From NCBI GenBank assembly GCA_004562915.1, contig SFQZ01000011.1, forward strand, positions 1 to 54,940: DNA of 54,940 nucleotides, in the 5' to 3' direction. Position numbers and translations under genes: made by a program. The stretch comes from a bacterium (GTDB taxonomy: Bacteria > Bacillota_A > Clostridia > Lachnospirales > Lachnospiraceae). The notes below the pieces were generated by a model. It was not told the DNA's origin. It saw only the letters and a list, made by a program, of their open reading frames with translations, and ran no database searches. Of the stretch, positions 23,645 to 32,737 are shown one piece after another (the first letter of the stretch is position 1; every line of letters begins with the position of its first letter).

Positions 23645-26391
23645 TGTTCCGTCTCCTTTTTCCCGAGACGTACTGCTTCAATATACTCTGCCGCATCCTG
23701 ATCCAGTCCGTCAAACAGATAATTTTTATCGCTCATCTGCCTTTTTCCGGTCTCCTCACGGATCTGACCTGCAACCAGTTCCATATCCTCCCGGAGTTCT
23801 CTGGCCGACATTCTTGTGCCGCCCTGCCCCAGAATGATCACCTGTTCCAGCCTGTCCGAAGTCGCCACCGTCACATGATTTTTTCTTCCGATCTCGTGTA
23901 CCGTCTTTTCGATATACTGATCGGCTGTCTCTGCTTCTTTTGTATAGACCACATGGATATTGTGATATTTCTGTACGCTTCCCGGATTTCCTTTCACCTT
24001 GTAGGCATCAAACACCAGAATCAAAGTACATTTTTTATATCCCTGATAATTGCACAGCATATCTGTAAGCTTATCTCTTGCCGCATCAATATTGGCATCT
24101 GCCAGGTCTTTCAAATCCTCCCATGCAAATATTATATTATAACCATCCACCAGAAGGTATTCTTTTTCCGGTGGTGTATTCCGGTTTTTCGTCCGACCCA
24201 CATAAGAGGAACTTGTATTATCCATGCGGGCATGGCTTCGTTTCCAGCCTTTCACAGACCTTCGGGGCAGATTCTCCTCACCCACCCGGGATCTGATCGG
24301 ACCGTATGTTCGGGTAAAGATTTCTTCCAGCTCTTTTTCTGTCGCCTGATAAGCATCTCTTTCTTCTTTCCAGGTTTTCTTTCTGACCTCCACCGGCTCC
24401 GGCTGTCTTTCCACCGGTTCCAGAAGAAGACCGCTCTCCACATGCATATACTCCTCTACCTGATCCCAGTTCACTACAAAACCGGCACCATGGGCGCAAA
24501 ACACAGACCCTGTGGGATTTTCCAAATCCGCTTCGGGATCATAACAAAATGCCTGTACCACTTCTTCCTGATTATGACAGGGGAAATATCCTTTCAGTGT
24601 ACAGAACAAACGCCCCATACCTCTGGTATAAGAGATCACTTCGTTCTGGTAATCTCTCATCGTAATTACAGGCGCAAACCCGGTCAATACGGCTGTCTCT
24701 CCTTCTATCTGCGGCGGCTGAAATTCTCCGCACATCCTCTGGATATCCGCCATTCCCCGTCCTATCATATCCGCCGGTACTTCCAGCCGAAAATCATAAT
24801 AGGGCTCCAGCAGCACACTTTCCGCTTTCCTCAGTCCCTGTCGTACCGCACGGTAAGTAGCCTGTCGAAAATCTCCACCCTCTGTATGCTTCAGGTGGGC
24901 ACGGCCTGCTGCCAATGTAATTCTCATATCTGTGATCGGGGAACCGGTAAGCACTCCCCGATGTTCTTTTTCTTCCAGATGGGTCAAAATGAGCCGCTGC
25001 CAGTTCTTATCCAGCTCATCCTCGCTGCAGTCTGTGTAAAACTGCATCCCACTCCCCGGCTCACCAGGTTCCAGCAAAAGATGTACTTCCGCATAATGGC
25101 GCAGAGGTTCAAAGTGTCCCACACCTTCCACGGGTGTTTTGATGGTTTCTTTATATACAATATTCCCGGAGCCAAAATCCACCACGACACCAAATCGTTC
25201 TTTAATCAGGCTTTTCAGAATTTCTATCTGAACCTCTCCCATGACCTGCGCATGAATCTCTCCCAATTCCTCATTCCACACAATATGTAAAAGAGGTTCT
25301 TCCTCCTCCAGCTGCCGCAGGTTCAAAAGCATCTTATGCACATCATATTCCGGCGGGAGCTGAATCTGATAAGTCAATACGGGCTCCAGCAGCGGCATAT
25401 CGGAAGCAGCTTCTCTTCCCAGCCCCTGCCCGGGATAAGTAAAGGTAAGACCTGTTACGGCGCATACCATTCCTGCAGAAGCTCCATTTACCATCTCATA
25501 TTTTTCTCCGGAATAGATACGAATCTGATCGGCTTTTTCCTCCCGGTCTTCTCCATCCTTCTGCCCCCGCAGAACCGTCTTCACTTTCAGGCTGCCGCCC
25601 GTGATTTTCATATACGTGAGACGATTTCCCTGACTGTCTCTGGCAATCTTAAATACTTTTGCGCCAAATTCCTGGGGATACTCCGGCATCTTTATATATT
25701 TTTCCAATCCCTGCAGAAACTCCTGTACTCCGGTCATCTTCAGTGCCGAACCAAAAAAGCAGGGAAATAATTTTCTCTCATTGATCAGACGGGGAATCTC
25801 CCCCTCCTCTACACTCCCTTCCTCCAGATAGCTCTCCAGCAGGGTCTCATCGCACATAGCCAGCTGCTCCTGCCACTCTTGTGTATCTCTGTCCCCGGAA
25901 AAATCCACACAGTTCCCGTCCAGCCTTTTTTTCAATTCTTCCATCAGTGCTTTTTCATCTGTCCCCGGCTGATCCATTTTATTAACAAAGAGGAATGTGG
26001 GTATCTGATATCTCTTCAATAACTTCCATAGAGTCAACGTATGCCCCTGAACGCCATCTGCACCGCTGATTAGCAAAATCGCATAATCCAACACCTGCAG
26101 CGTACGCTCCATCTCTGCGGAAAAATCCACATGACCGGGAGTGTCAAGAAGTGTGATCTGCGTATCTCCCAGAGAAAAGAGCGCCTGCTTGGAAAAGATC
26201 GTGATTCCTCTGCTTCTTTCCAATTTGTAGGTATCCAGAAATGCATCACCATGATCCACTCTTCCCATTTTTCTGATTGCTCCGCTGGTGTACAGTATAC
26301 TTTCCGACAGCGTAGTCTTCCCTGCATCGACATGGGCTACAATGCCCGCACATATATATTTTTCAGGTTTATTCTTCGATGTATTATTCAC
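23641..26391 (-). CDS. Tet(M)/EF-G-like translation GTPase fused to a C-terminal NYN (YacP/Rae1-like) nuclease domain
   Basis: This protein is about 916 residues from GTG at 26391, which is preceded by AAAGGGG; a TTG at 26424 is less likely. The N-terminal 650 residues are a ribosomal-protection-type GTPase: G1 AHVDAGKTT, RGITI, DTPGH, NKMD, then EF-G-like domains ending GRLFCTLKGYF. After a charged linker, residues 740-905 form a NYN/YacP domain: LVDGYN (Asp749), LVFDAYK and VATSDRLEQ supply acidic catalytic positions. Rae1/YacP cleaves mRNA in the ribosomal A site, which is also the region bound by Tet(M). It overlaps dus. Tetracycline resistance is not implied. Confidence 0.88.
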   Translation of the reverse strand: MNNTSKNKPEKYICAGIVAHVDAGKTTLSESILYTSGAIRKMGRVDHGDAFLDTYKLERSRGITIFSKQALFSLGDTQITLLDTPGHVDFSAEMERTLQVLDYAILLISGADGVQGHTLTLWKLLKRYQIPTFLFVNKMDQPGTDEKALMEELKKRLDGNCVDFSGDRDTQEWQEQLAMCDETLLESYLEEGSVEEGEIPRLINERKLFPCFFGSALKMTGVQEFLQGLEKYIKMPEYPQEFGAKVFKIARDSQGNRLTYMKITGGSLKVKTVLRGQKDGEDREEKADQIRIYSGEKYEMVNGASAGMVCAVTGLTFTYPGQGLGREAASDMPLLEPVLTYQIQLPPEYDVHKMLLNLRQLEEEEPLLHIVWNEELGEIHAQVMGEVQIEILKSLIKERFGVVVDFGSGNIVYKETIKTPVEGVGHFEPLRHYAEVHLLLEPGEPGSGMQFYTDCSEDELDKNWQRLILTHLEEKEHRGVLTGSPITDMRITLAAGRAHLKHTEGGDFRQATYRAVRQGLRKAESVLLEPYYDFRLEVPADMIGRGMADIQRMCGEFQPPQIEGETAVLTGFAPVITMRDYQNEVISYTRGMGRLFCTLKGYFPCHNQEEVVQAFCYDPEADLENPTGSVFCAHGAGFVVNWDQVEEYMHVESGLLLEPVERQPEPVEVRKKTWKEERDAYQATEKELEEIFTRTYGPIRSRVGEENLPRRSVKGWKRSHARMDNTSSSYVGRTKNRNTPPEKEYLLVDGYNIIFAWEDLKDLADANIDAARDKLTDMLCNYQGYKKCTLILVFDAYKVKGNPGSVQKYHNIHVVYTKEAETADQYIEKTVHEIGRKNHVTVATSDRLEQVIILGQGGTRMSARELREDMELVAGQIREETGKRQMSDKNYLFDGLDQDAAEYIEAVRLGKKETEQ

Positions 26392-26496
26392 CAAAAATAC
26401 CCCTTTCTGTCGTCTATAATCCAATTAATTATAGCACAGGAAGGGGTATAAGTCGATAAATTGTTTACTGCACAAAATTACTCTTATTACTAATAC

Positions 26497-26521
26497 AAAA
26501 CGGCACGGGATTTCCGTGCCG
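26497..26521 (-). terminator. Terminator after rubrerythrin
   Basis: Stem CGGCACGG/CCGTGCCG (26501-26508 with 26514-26521), then TTTTG in the minus-strand transcript, 12 bp after the stop of the rubrerythrin gene. It separates rubrerythrin from the GTPase-nuclease gene, whose transcription starts downstream of it. Confidence 0.85.
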
Positions 26522-26532
26522 CATTTTGTTTC

Positions 26533-27126
26533 TCATGCAAATGGTGAAAGTTCCAATCTGACAAAGTATCCCCGATCTTTTCCACACACCGGACACTGGG
26601 ATGGAACTTTTTCTCCTTCATAGATATATCCACATTCCAGGCAAATCCATCCCCGTTTCACATCGGAAACATACAGTTTCTTCTCTGCCAGCCAACTGGC
26701 GAATTTTCCGAAGCGATCTCCATGATATTTTTCAATCTCGGCAATCATGTAGAATGAATTGGCGATTGCAGGAAATCCTTCCTCTTTTGCCTTATCACCA
26801 AAACTTTTGTATACCACATCATGCTCTTCATATTCATTGTGCTGTGCCATGCGGAGAAGTACTTCCAAATCATCAGACAGATCCACCGGATACTTTCCAT
26901 CCACATGTATATTTTCTCCTGCCATTTTCTTCAGGTGCTTATAAAAAATCTCTGCATGTTCCTTTTCCTGACCGGCTGTATACAAAAACACCTGCGCAAT
27001 GGTATGCTCTTTTTGCTTTTTCGCCTCTCCTGCCGCAAAAGTATATCGGTTTCTTGCCTGACTCTCTCCTGCAAATGCCCGCATAAGATTGTCTTTCGTT
27101 TCACTGCTGCTAAAATCTGCTGCCAT
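26533..27126 (-). CDS. rbr: Rubrerythrin
   Basis: Rubrerythrin reduces hydrogen peroxide in anaerobes using a diiron site and a rubredoxin iron. The 197-residue protein has a four-helix ferritin-like domain with the EHAEIF, EYEEHD and EIEKYHGDRF iron-ligand segments. The C-terminal rubredoxin-like domain has CLECGYIY and CPVCGKD. Length and order are typical. It appears monocistronic. An inverted repeat lies in its leader at 27146-27172 and a possible promoter upstream at 27201-27228 (TTGCAT, 16 bases, TACAAT). Confidence 0.95.
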   Translation of the reverse strand: MAADFSSSETKDNLMRAFAGESQARNRYTFAAGEAKKQKEHTIAQVFLYTAGQEKEHAEIFYKHLKKMAGENIHVDGKYPVDLSDDLEVLLRMAQHNEYEEHDVVYKSFGDKAKEEGFPAIANSFYMIAEIEKYHGDRFGKFASWLAEKKLYVSDVKRGWICLECGYIYEGEKVPSQCPVCGKDRGYFVRLELSPFA

Positions 27127-27145
27127 ATTTTTTCCTCCTTGGCTT

Positions 27146-27172
27146 CACATTAAAGTATTCAGCTTTAATATG
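27146..27172 (-). promoter_or_regulatory. Inverted repeat in the rubrerythrin leader
   Basis: CACATTAAAG and CTTTAATATG form a 10-base inverted repeat (one G-T pair) around 7 bases, about 20 bp before the start codon and just ahead of the AAGGAGG site. It could be a repressor operator or an mRNA hairpin controlling translation. It does not match the PerR or Fur consensus. The rest of the gap 27173-27331 shows only a weak candidate promoter. Confidence 0.5.
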
Positions 27173-27331
27173 TCCCAGGAATTCGAAAATATGTGCAGCA
27201 ATTGTAGATGAAAAGCGCAAAAATGCAACATTGCAATTCCAGAAGAATTTTATCTTTTGCATATTTATTTCACAGATATTCGTCTCTGTACTATCTTATA
27301 CAGTCACTTCAACTTACGATTCACCCATCTC

Positions 27332-28288
27332 TCAGGTATCCAAATACTTCTTCAGTTCCTCTTCTTTCATATCCAGGCGCTTTGCCGCTTCACTGACAGG
27401 CAAAAAACCTTCCTTTACCATTTCAATATAGCTCTGCAAACGTCCCTCCTGTAATCCAGCCTGACGGCCCTCCTGTAATCCAGCCTGTATTCCACGCTGC
27501 AGAATTGTCTTTGCTTCATATTCCAGAATCTTTCCACCCATTACAGATGTCACTTCCTTCCTGACTTTTGCATACTTCGATGCAAGCTGCTCAATTACTT
27601 TATTTGACATATCTACCAATGTACATTTCACATATTCACTGATCTGCCCTATACGGCTCAGTTCATCCAAACGCTGCCTGATTAACGCATATTCATTTCT
27701 CAGCTCTTTCAGCTTTTTTCCATTCTCCTCATACTCAGAGAAGTGGCTCTCATACGTGAAAATATAAAACGGAATCAAAAACAGTAATCTCTTGTCAAAT
27801 ATTTCCTCAATTGTGTATTTTTGTGTCTTTAACACCGGTATCTCATAGGATATATCCCCTCCCGGTGTTTTTATCTCTAATGTCATCACATCCGGTGTAT
27901 TCTTTGTATGCCTCAAATACAGCACTGCAGAGCAGGGAAATGTTAATGTCAGACAATTTCCGATGACCTCTCCATTATCCAATGCTATTTGAGAATCATA
28001 CTCGAACATCCGAATCAGCATACTGTGATCTGCTGTACTCTGACATTCCATATGGTATCTTTTTATTGTTATTCCATGAATTTCAAAACAGGAATCCGTT
28101 ATTTTCTCTTTTGTATCTGTACCCTGCCGCTTAATGAAATGTTCTCCCGGGAGAATTGTGACTTTCTCCGCTCCCGTATAGTGTTCCCCAAACACTTCAT
28201 TTACAACAGGAATCATCAGACTGGTACAATCATTCACCAATGTCCGAAACACATCATCATAAGGTGTCCCGATATTGTTTTTATTCAC
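27332..28288 (-). CDS. Rpn/PD-(D/E)XK nuclease family protein
   Basis: Proteins of this family (recombination-promoting nuclease, also annotated as PD-(D/E)XK nuclease family transposase) are abundant in Lachnospiraceae. The 318-residue protein has a nuclease-like N-terminus with DSCFEIHG and YHMECQS, a plausible D...ExQ active-site set. It also has a helical middle and a C-terminus with tandem QAGLQEGR repeats and a final SVSEAAKRLDM helix. A GTG start at 28288 follows AAGGGGA. Real substrates are unknown. It is a stand-alone gene after the pilus operon. Confidence 0.8.
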   Translation of the reverse strand: MNKNNIGTPYDDVFRTLVNDCTSLMIPVVNEVFGEHYTGAEKVTILPGEHFIKRQGTDTKEKITDSCFEIHGITIKRYHMECQSTADHSMLIRMFEYDSQIALDNGEVIGNCLTLTFPCSAVLYLRHTKNTPDVMTLEIKTPGGDISYEIPVLKTQKYTIEEIFDKRLLFLIPFYIFTYESHFSEYEENGKKLKELRNEYALIRQRLDELSRIGQISEYVKCTLVDMSNKVIEQLASKYAKVRKEVTSVMGGKILEYEAKTILQRGIQAGLQEGRQAGLQEGRLQSYIEMVKEGFLPVSEAAKRLDMKEEELKKYLDT

Positions 28289-28428
28289 TGTCCCCTTCTT
28301 TCTCCTGTATGGGCGAATATATGCCTGCGTAAGATACAGAAAACGAATCTCTGCTATACTGTAATTTTAACAGATGTGATAGCGTTGTACCATAAAAATC
28401 ACAAAAAAAGTTATTGGTTTACGATATT

Positions 28429-29124
28429 TTATGTGGCTGAATCCTTTCTTACACACCGTATGGTATAGCGTTGTCTGCCGCTGTATACACAGGTAAAAAG
28501 GGTCAGATCCCAGTCATCTCCGCTGACCATATCTTCTCCATCGTATTTTCCAAGGGTTTCGATCCACGCAATTTCATATTCAAATAGATTACCGTCCGCA
28601 TCTGTAAAGGAAATCTCTGTCCCTACAGGAAGTCCACGTAGATTTCCAAAGTGTCTTGTATAATTATGTGCTGCCACCACCAGATTATCCTGATAAACAG
28701 AACCTGAGTAACGACAGGGGGCAATACGCAGTTTGGGGTAGGTCCATTCACCTGCCATCACCGGAAGCTGCAGATCCAATGCCGGAACCTGCAGGATTCC
28801 AATATAGCGGTTCCCGTCAATCTCAATCTCCGGCATCTCTTTTTCCGGATACAGTACATAATCCGGGATTTCTTCCACGCTCAAAATATTCTTCTCTTTG
28901 TTCGTATCCTGCTGCCCTTTCTGTTCTTTGTGTTCATCCTGTTTTCTTGTTTCTATCTCATCTGTCAGACGTTCTACCACTTCGTCCGAAGCGTCGCCTG
29001 CCTGCTCTCCCTCGTACAGATTCCAGGCAGTCAAAAAAAGGGCCGCTGCCAACAGCAACAGCCCTCCGGTCATCCAGATTGTGCCTTTTTTCTTTGAACG
29101 ACGGTATTGTCTCTTATGCTGCAT
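28429..29124 (-). CDS. Sortase, second of the pilus locus
   Basis: Sortases are membrane cysteine transpeptidases that join LPXTG proteins to pili or wall. The 231 residues show an N-terminal membrane segment (about 16-34), a charged linker, and a sortase barrel with catalytic His153 (AAHNYTRH), Cys212 (TLFTCV) and a candidate Arg219. There is no C-terminal membrane segment, unlike the class C enzyme at 30174, so it is more like a wall-anchoring type; I cannot fix the class. It is the last gene of the pilus operon, 26 bp after the LPQTG pilin. Confidence 0.88.
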   Translation of the reverse strand: MQHKRQYRRSKKKGTIWMTGGLLLLAAALFLTAWNLYEGEQAGDASDEVVERLTDEIETRKQDEHKEQKGQQDTNKEKNILSVEEIPDYVLYPEKEMPEIEIDGNRYIGILQVPALDLQLPVMAGEWTYPKLRIAPCRYSGSVYQDNLVVAAHNYTRHFGNLRGLPVGTEISFTDADGNLFEYEIAWIETLGKYDGEDMVSGDDWDLTLFTCVYSGRQRYTIRCVRKDSAT

Positions 29125-29150
29125 TCTATTTCTCTCCGTCTATAAATCTG

Positions 29151-30140
29151 TTATCCTTTATCTGTTTTTCTCCGTACCCATCCAATCATAAAAGCTGCGA
29201 TACCCAACACTGCCAGAAGCGGTACCGGCCACCACAACTGACCTGTCTGAGGAAGCTTGCTGCTTCCTCCGCCTCCCGAAGAAGCAGAGTTCGTGGGGGA
29301 AGAGGGCGTCTTCGGTGTCTGATACGTATTGGTGATCACATATTGCTGACAATTTTTTTCTATACTTTTCTTATAACCGGCGGGAACAGTTACCTCATCC
29401 ACTTTCCATTCATGGCCCGCTTCCAGGTCTTCCCAACAATATTCCCAGTTATTTTCTTTATTCAGTATTACCTTATCATAGACAGCTCCATCCTTCAACA
29501 GTGTAACTTCTATCTCTTCCGGACGTTTTTTCTCATATCCGGTATCTTTCCAGACTTTCAGTACATTATACTCCTGTGTTGCTTCCGGGATTTCTTGCAC
29601 CTCTGCTTTATCATGCTCCACAACTACCTGCAAATTCCATGCACCCTGTGCATCCCGACCGGGAACCGTCACCAGTGTGGGAGTCGGCTTATAGATCTTT
29701 TGCTCATCCTGTGACATTTCTCCCACGATCAGGTACAGCCCTTTTTCCAGATTATTCCATACCATCGTACCAGCTTCATCTGTCTGTCCCTGATAGATCT
29801 GTTTTATGGAATTATCGCTGCTCACGCAGCTATCCAGTGTGATAGCCAGAGCTCTCCACTCTTCCGCATTCAGCTCCTCCAGCCGGTCCAGATCCGTAAC
29901 GGTTTCTTTATATCCGGCAAATGGTTCTATCACCTGAAATATACCGGTCTCGGAGAAATCTGCCACTTTATAAAAGGTAAATGTGGCTTGTCCGTATTTA
30001 TAATGAATGGTCAGACTGGTAACCGCTGTCTCCGGCGTACCCTGAGATGCCATTACCTGCACAGGCAACAGCAGTGCCATAAGACAAAATGCGAGAAGCC
30101 TGCCAATCCTTTGCAATTCTTTTTTTATCTTTCCTTTCAC
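29151..30140 (-). CDS. Minor pilin with Cna_B domain and LPQTG anchor
   Basis: A secreted, sortase-linked surface protein of 329 residues. It has a signal peptide to about residue 31 (ending VMA-SQ), an N-terminal beta-rich pilin domain, and a Cna_B-like domain (YNVLKVWKDTGYEKKRPEEIEVTLLKDG). A Gly/Ser-rich linker leads to LPQTG at 296-300, then a membrane segment and RRKTDKG. The start codon is GTG at 30140 with a strong AAGGAGGAG site. Its position between the two sortases suggests it is the basal or wall-anchor subunit; this is inferred. Confidence 0.87.
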   Translation of the reverse strand: MKGKIKKELQRIGRLLAFCLMALLLPVQVMASQGTPETAVTSLTIHYKYGQATFTFYKVADFSETGIFQVIEPFAGYKETVTDLDRLEELNAEEWRALAITLDSCVSSDNSIKQIYQGQTDEAGTMVWNNLEKGLYLIVGEMSQDEQKIYKPTPTLVTVPGRDAQGAWNLQVVVEHDKAEVQEIPEATQEYNVLKVWKDTGYEKKRPEEIEVTLLKDGAVYDKVILNKENNWEYCWEDLEAGHEWKVDEVTVPAGYKKSIEKNCQQYVITNTYQTPKTPSSPTNSASSGGGGSSKLPQTGQLWWPVPLLAVLGIAAFMIGWVRRKTDKG

Positions 30141-30173
30141 TTTTTCTCCTCCTTGTCCAATATATGACGTTTA

Positions 30174-31001
30174 TTATCTGCGTTTCCGATAATGTACCAA
30201 CAGCCATATCAGCAAAATCAATAAAATGGGTACTGCAATCACCGGTGCTACCATCACCGGATCGATCTGCATAGCGTCTGCAGTCACTCGAATCGAGCTT
30301 GCACTTTCCAGATTTTCCACTCTGTGCCCCCGTACCAGAAGGCGATGACTATTGATTCCATAAGGGGTACAGGTTACCAGCGTGCACAGATCTTTTCCTT
30401 CTTCTATATCCAATGCCGACAGATCTTCCGGTTCCACGATACGAATCTGATCCACTTCATAGGTCAGTGTCTCGTCCAATACACGCATCATGAAAAGATC
30501 CCCTTCTTCCATCTCATCAAGATTGGTAAACAACTTGGCAGAAGGAAGTCCCCGATGCCCGGAGATCACACAGTGGGTTCCTTCTCCTCCTACTGGAAGA
30601 GAACTTCCTTCGATATGCCCCACTGCAATCTGCAGCACAGCTTCATCCACTCCATGATAAATCGGCAGAGACACCTTGATATTCGGGATTTCTATATATC
30701 CGATAATGCCGGTTCCGCCTATATTCAGCAGGCTTTCGTATTCTTCATATTCCTCCTCAGACAGAACCCAGCGATTCTGTTTCTTTGCCAATGTAGTATT
30801 ATACTCCTGGGCTTGTGCCCACATCTTTTCATACTGATCATCATCGATCGTGGTCACCGTCTGGGCATAACTGGCGATGGCACGACTTTGATGGAAAGAA
30901 TTCCAGTAATCACTGAAACTGGGATACAGCAGTAAGGACAACCCTATGATAAAAATCAAAACCAATATAATTGATGAAAGATTTTTTTTAATCCATTTCA
31001 T
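30174..31001 (-). CDS. srtC: Class C sortase (pilin polymerase)
   Basis: Class C sortases link pilin subunits through Lys of one and the LPXTG Thr of the next. The 275-residue protein has an N-terminal membrane segment (8-26), catalytic His149 (ISGHRG), Cys211 (TLVTC) and Arg220, and the C-terminal membrane segment (about 242-269) typical of class C. It follows the major pilin gene by 162 bp, a gap that holds a strong hairpin. Confidence 0.93.
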   Translation of the reverse strand: MKWIKKNLSSIILVLIFIIGLSLLLYPSFSDYWNSFHQSRAIASYAQTVTTIDDDQYEKMWAQAQEYNTTLAKKQNRWVLSEEEYEEYESLLNIGGTGIIGYIEIPNIKVSLPIYHGVDEAVLQIAVGHIEGSSLPVGGEGTHCVISGHRGLPSAKLFTNLDEMEEGDLFMMRVLDETLTYEVDQIRIVEPEDLSALDIEEGKDLCTLVTCTPYGINSHRLLVRGHRVENLESASSIRVTADAMQIDPVMVAPVIAVPILLILLIWLLVHYRKRR

Positions 31002-31045
31002 AAGTCTCTCCTTGCTGTTCTATCCTTTCATAGAAGAAAACCACC

Positions 31046-31094
31046 GATACCGGGGGCTGCACGAACACAAGGTTTCGTACAGCCCTCAGGTATC
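31046..31094 (-). terminator. Hairpin between the major pilin and srtC
   Basis: GATACC...GGGCTG.ACGAA on the plus strand pairs with TTCGT.CAGCCC...GGTATC across an 8-base loop, giving a long stem with a few mismatches. In the transcript it is followed by GGTGGTTTTC, a poor U-run, so it may act as a leaky terminator or a 3' stabiliser that raises pilin mRNA over sortase mRNA. A smaller stem follows pilin more closely at about 31112-31133. Confidence 0.6.
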
Positions 31095-31163
31095 CGAGGT
31101 AACTTCTTATCCCGGAATCTGACGATTCACGGATTTTTATTATGGTGTTTCACAAACTGATGA

Positions 31164-32672
31164 TTATTTGCTTGCACTCATACGCTTTCTGGTGATCAAT
31201 ACAACACCTGCTCCGATAACCAGAATCGCACCAATCACGTAGAAGATTGTGGTACCCATACCACCGGTTTCCGGAAGGGTTGAACCTGCCTTGTTAACAA
31301 CATCAGCACTCAGACTTCCTTCTGATGTATTCGAAGTAAATGTAAGTTCACCTGTAGTAACATTTCCGCTGAGAGAAGTTAAGGCCGGATTGTCAGATTG
31401 AACATCATGCTCTGCTGTAACGGTAAATTCGATAGGATCAATTGAGTTATAGCCTGCAGGAGTTTTTGTCTCTGTCAATCTATAATTACCATCATCCAAA
31501 CCTGAGAATGTGAAAGTCGTTCCCTCATCATTTTTAACTACAGTGATTACATCCCATTGATCAGTTTCCTTGTTGTATTTTTCCAGTGTAAATTCTGCAC
31601 CAGTCAATGGAATATATTCTTTAGAACCTTCTACTTCGGAATCATAATCTGAATTCTTTGTAATCTTGTTTATAATTGTTTTATATGTAAATACAATTAC
31701 AACATCTTTTGGTGTATTGCCTGTTTCGTTATTACCCTCTTCCGATTTATTTGGATTATTAGAATATTCCAGATAAACTTCATTCGGGTTACCGGCAGAA
31801 CCAAGTACAGCATTTTCATTCAAAGTAGCTGTATATTCTACTGTAATCACAGAACTATTTTTGGCACCCAGAGCTTTTACATCATCACAGGAAACTGTCA
31901 AAGTAGTGGTTCCGTCTGCATTCACGGTAGAGGTAACGGTAAATCCATTTGTCTCCTTACCATCAATATAAACCTTTGCATCGTTATTATAAGTCAAACC
32001 TTTTGACTGCGTATCGTGGAATACAACTTTATATGTTGTATAAGAAGAAACATTGTCTGCCAACGTAGCTTTCAGCTGGAAAGGTACAGAATCACCGATA
32101 TCATGATCGGCAGAATCCTGCCAGTCTGTCATATCATCATCAGTGGAGTCATTAATATCTTTTACTTTTTTCTGAACTGTCGGCACATCAGACTTAGGCG
32201 TAGCAGTAGTATTTGAAACCACTTTGACAATATATTCGGTATAAGAATCGTTATCACCCGTCAAAGAACCATCCTGATCCTTAACAAGATAATAGCCTGC
32301 GGCCAGTCCTGAAATAACATATTTTCCATCCGTTACTGTATTAGCAGAACCAGCAACTGTAGTCAAATAAGGCGCCACCGCTTTGGCAAACGCTTTTGCG
32401 TCAGCTTCTGTTTTCAAAGTTTCTGCCTTTGCAGCAGCATCACCCAAAGCAGTTTTACCGGCTTCGCTTACGCCAGAACCCCAGACGATATTAGACAGGG
32501 TAGTTCCTGACAGATCACCGGTGAAAATCTGATACGCCTCGTAGGTATGACCTTCTGCACTGTTATTAATTGTAATGCTATAAGTTGTTCCTTCTGCAAA
32601 TGCAGTTATAGTCATGCTCAATACCATGACCATCGCCAACAATAAGCTGGCAAGTTTTTTCATTCGTTTCAT
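31164..32672 (-). CDS. Major pilin, isopeptide-forming LPETG fimbrial protein
   Basis: The 502-residue protein has a signal peptide (cleaved after about TAFA-EG, residue 27) and an N-terminal pilin domain. Isopeptide-forming beta domains with VQKKVKD and conserved Asn/Asp positions follow, then a Cna_B-like domain with the E-box LTETKTPAGY, LPETG at 466-470, a membrane segment and RKRMSASK. This matches the SpaA/EbpC-type backbone pilin family. It has a strong GGGAGG site. Size, position before srtC and the following hairpin suggest it is the most abundant subunit. Confidence 0.9.
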   Translation of the reverse strand: MKRMKKLASLLLAMVMVLSMTITAFAEGTTYSITINNSAEGHTYEAYQIFTGDLSGTTLSNIVWGSGVSEAGKTALGDAAAKAETLKTEADAKAFAKAVAPYLTTVAGSANTVTDGKYVISGLAAGYYLVKDQDGSLTGDNDSYTEYIVKVVSNTTATPKSDVPTVQKKVKDINDSTDDDMTDWQDSADHDIGDSVPFQLKATLADNVSSYTTYKVVFHDTQSKGLTYNNDAKVYIDGKETNGFTVTSTVNADGTTTLTVSCDDVKALGAKNSSVITVEYTATLNENAVLGSAGNPNEVYLEYSNNPNKSEEGNNETGNTPKDVVIVFTYKTIINKITKNSDYDSEVEGSKEYIPLTGAEFTLEKYNKETDQWDVITVVKNDEGTTFTFSGLDDGNYRLTETKTPAGYNSIDPIEFTVTAEHDVQSDNPALTSLSGNVTTGELTFTSNTSEGSLSADVVNKAGSTLPETGGMGTTIFYVIGAILVIGAGVVLITRKRMSASK

Positions 32673-32737
32673 CTCTTTTCCTCCCTTTATAATTTATGAA
32701 ACAATTATTATTAGGATAAATTCATCCTAAGTATCTT

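Noticed and set aside
23578..25290. Antisense ORF of 570 codons opposite the GTPase-nuclease gene
   Set aside because: Long but opposite a strongly supported conserved gene; composition is typical of a shadow frame.
23641..26391. Tetracycline resistance gene
   Set aside because: The GTPase part resembles Tet(M), but the fusion with a nuclease domain, the chromosomal housekeeping context and the absence of any mobile element argue against a resistance determinant.
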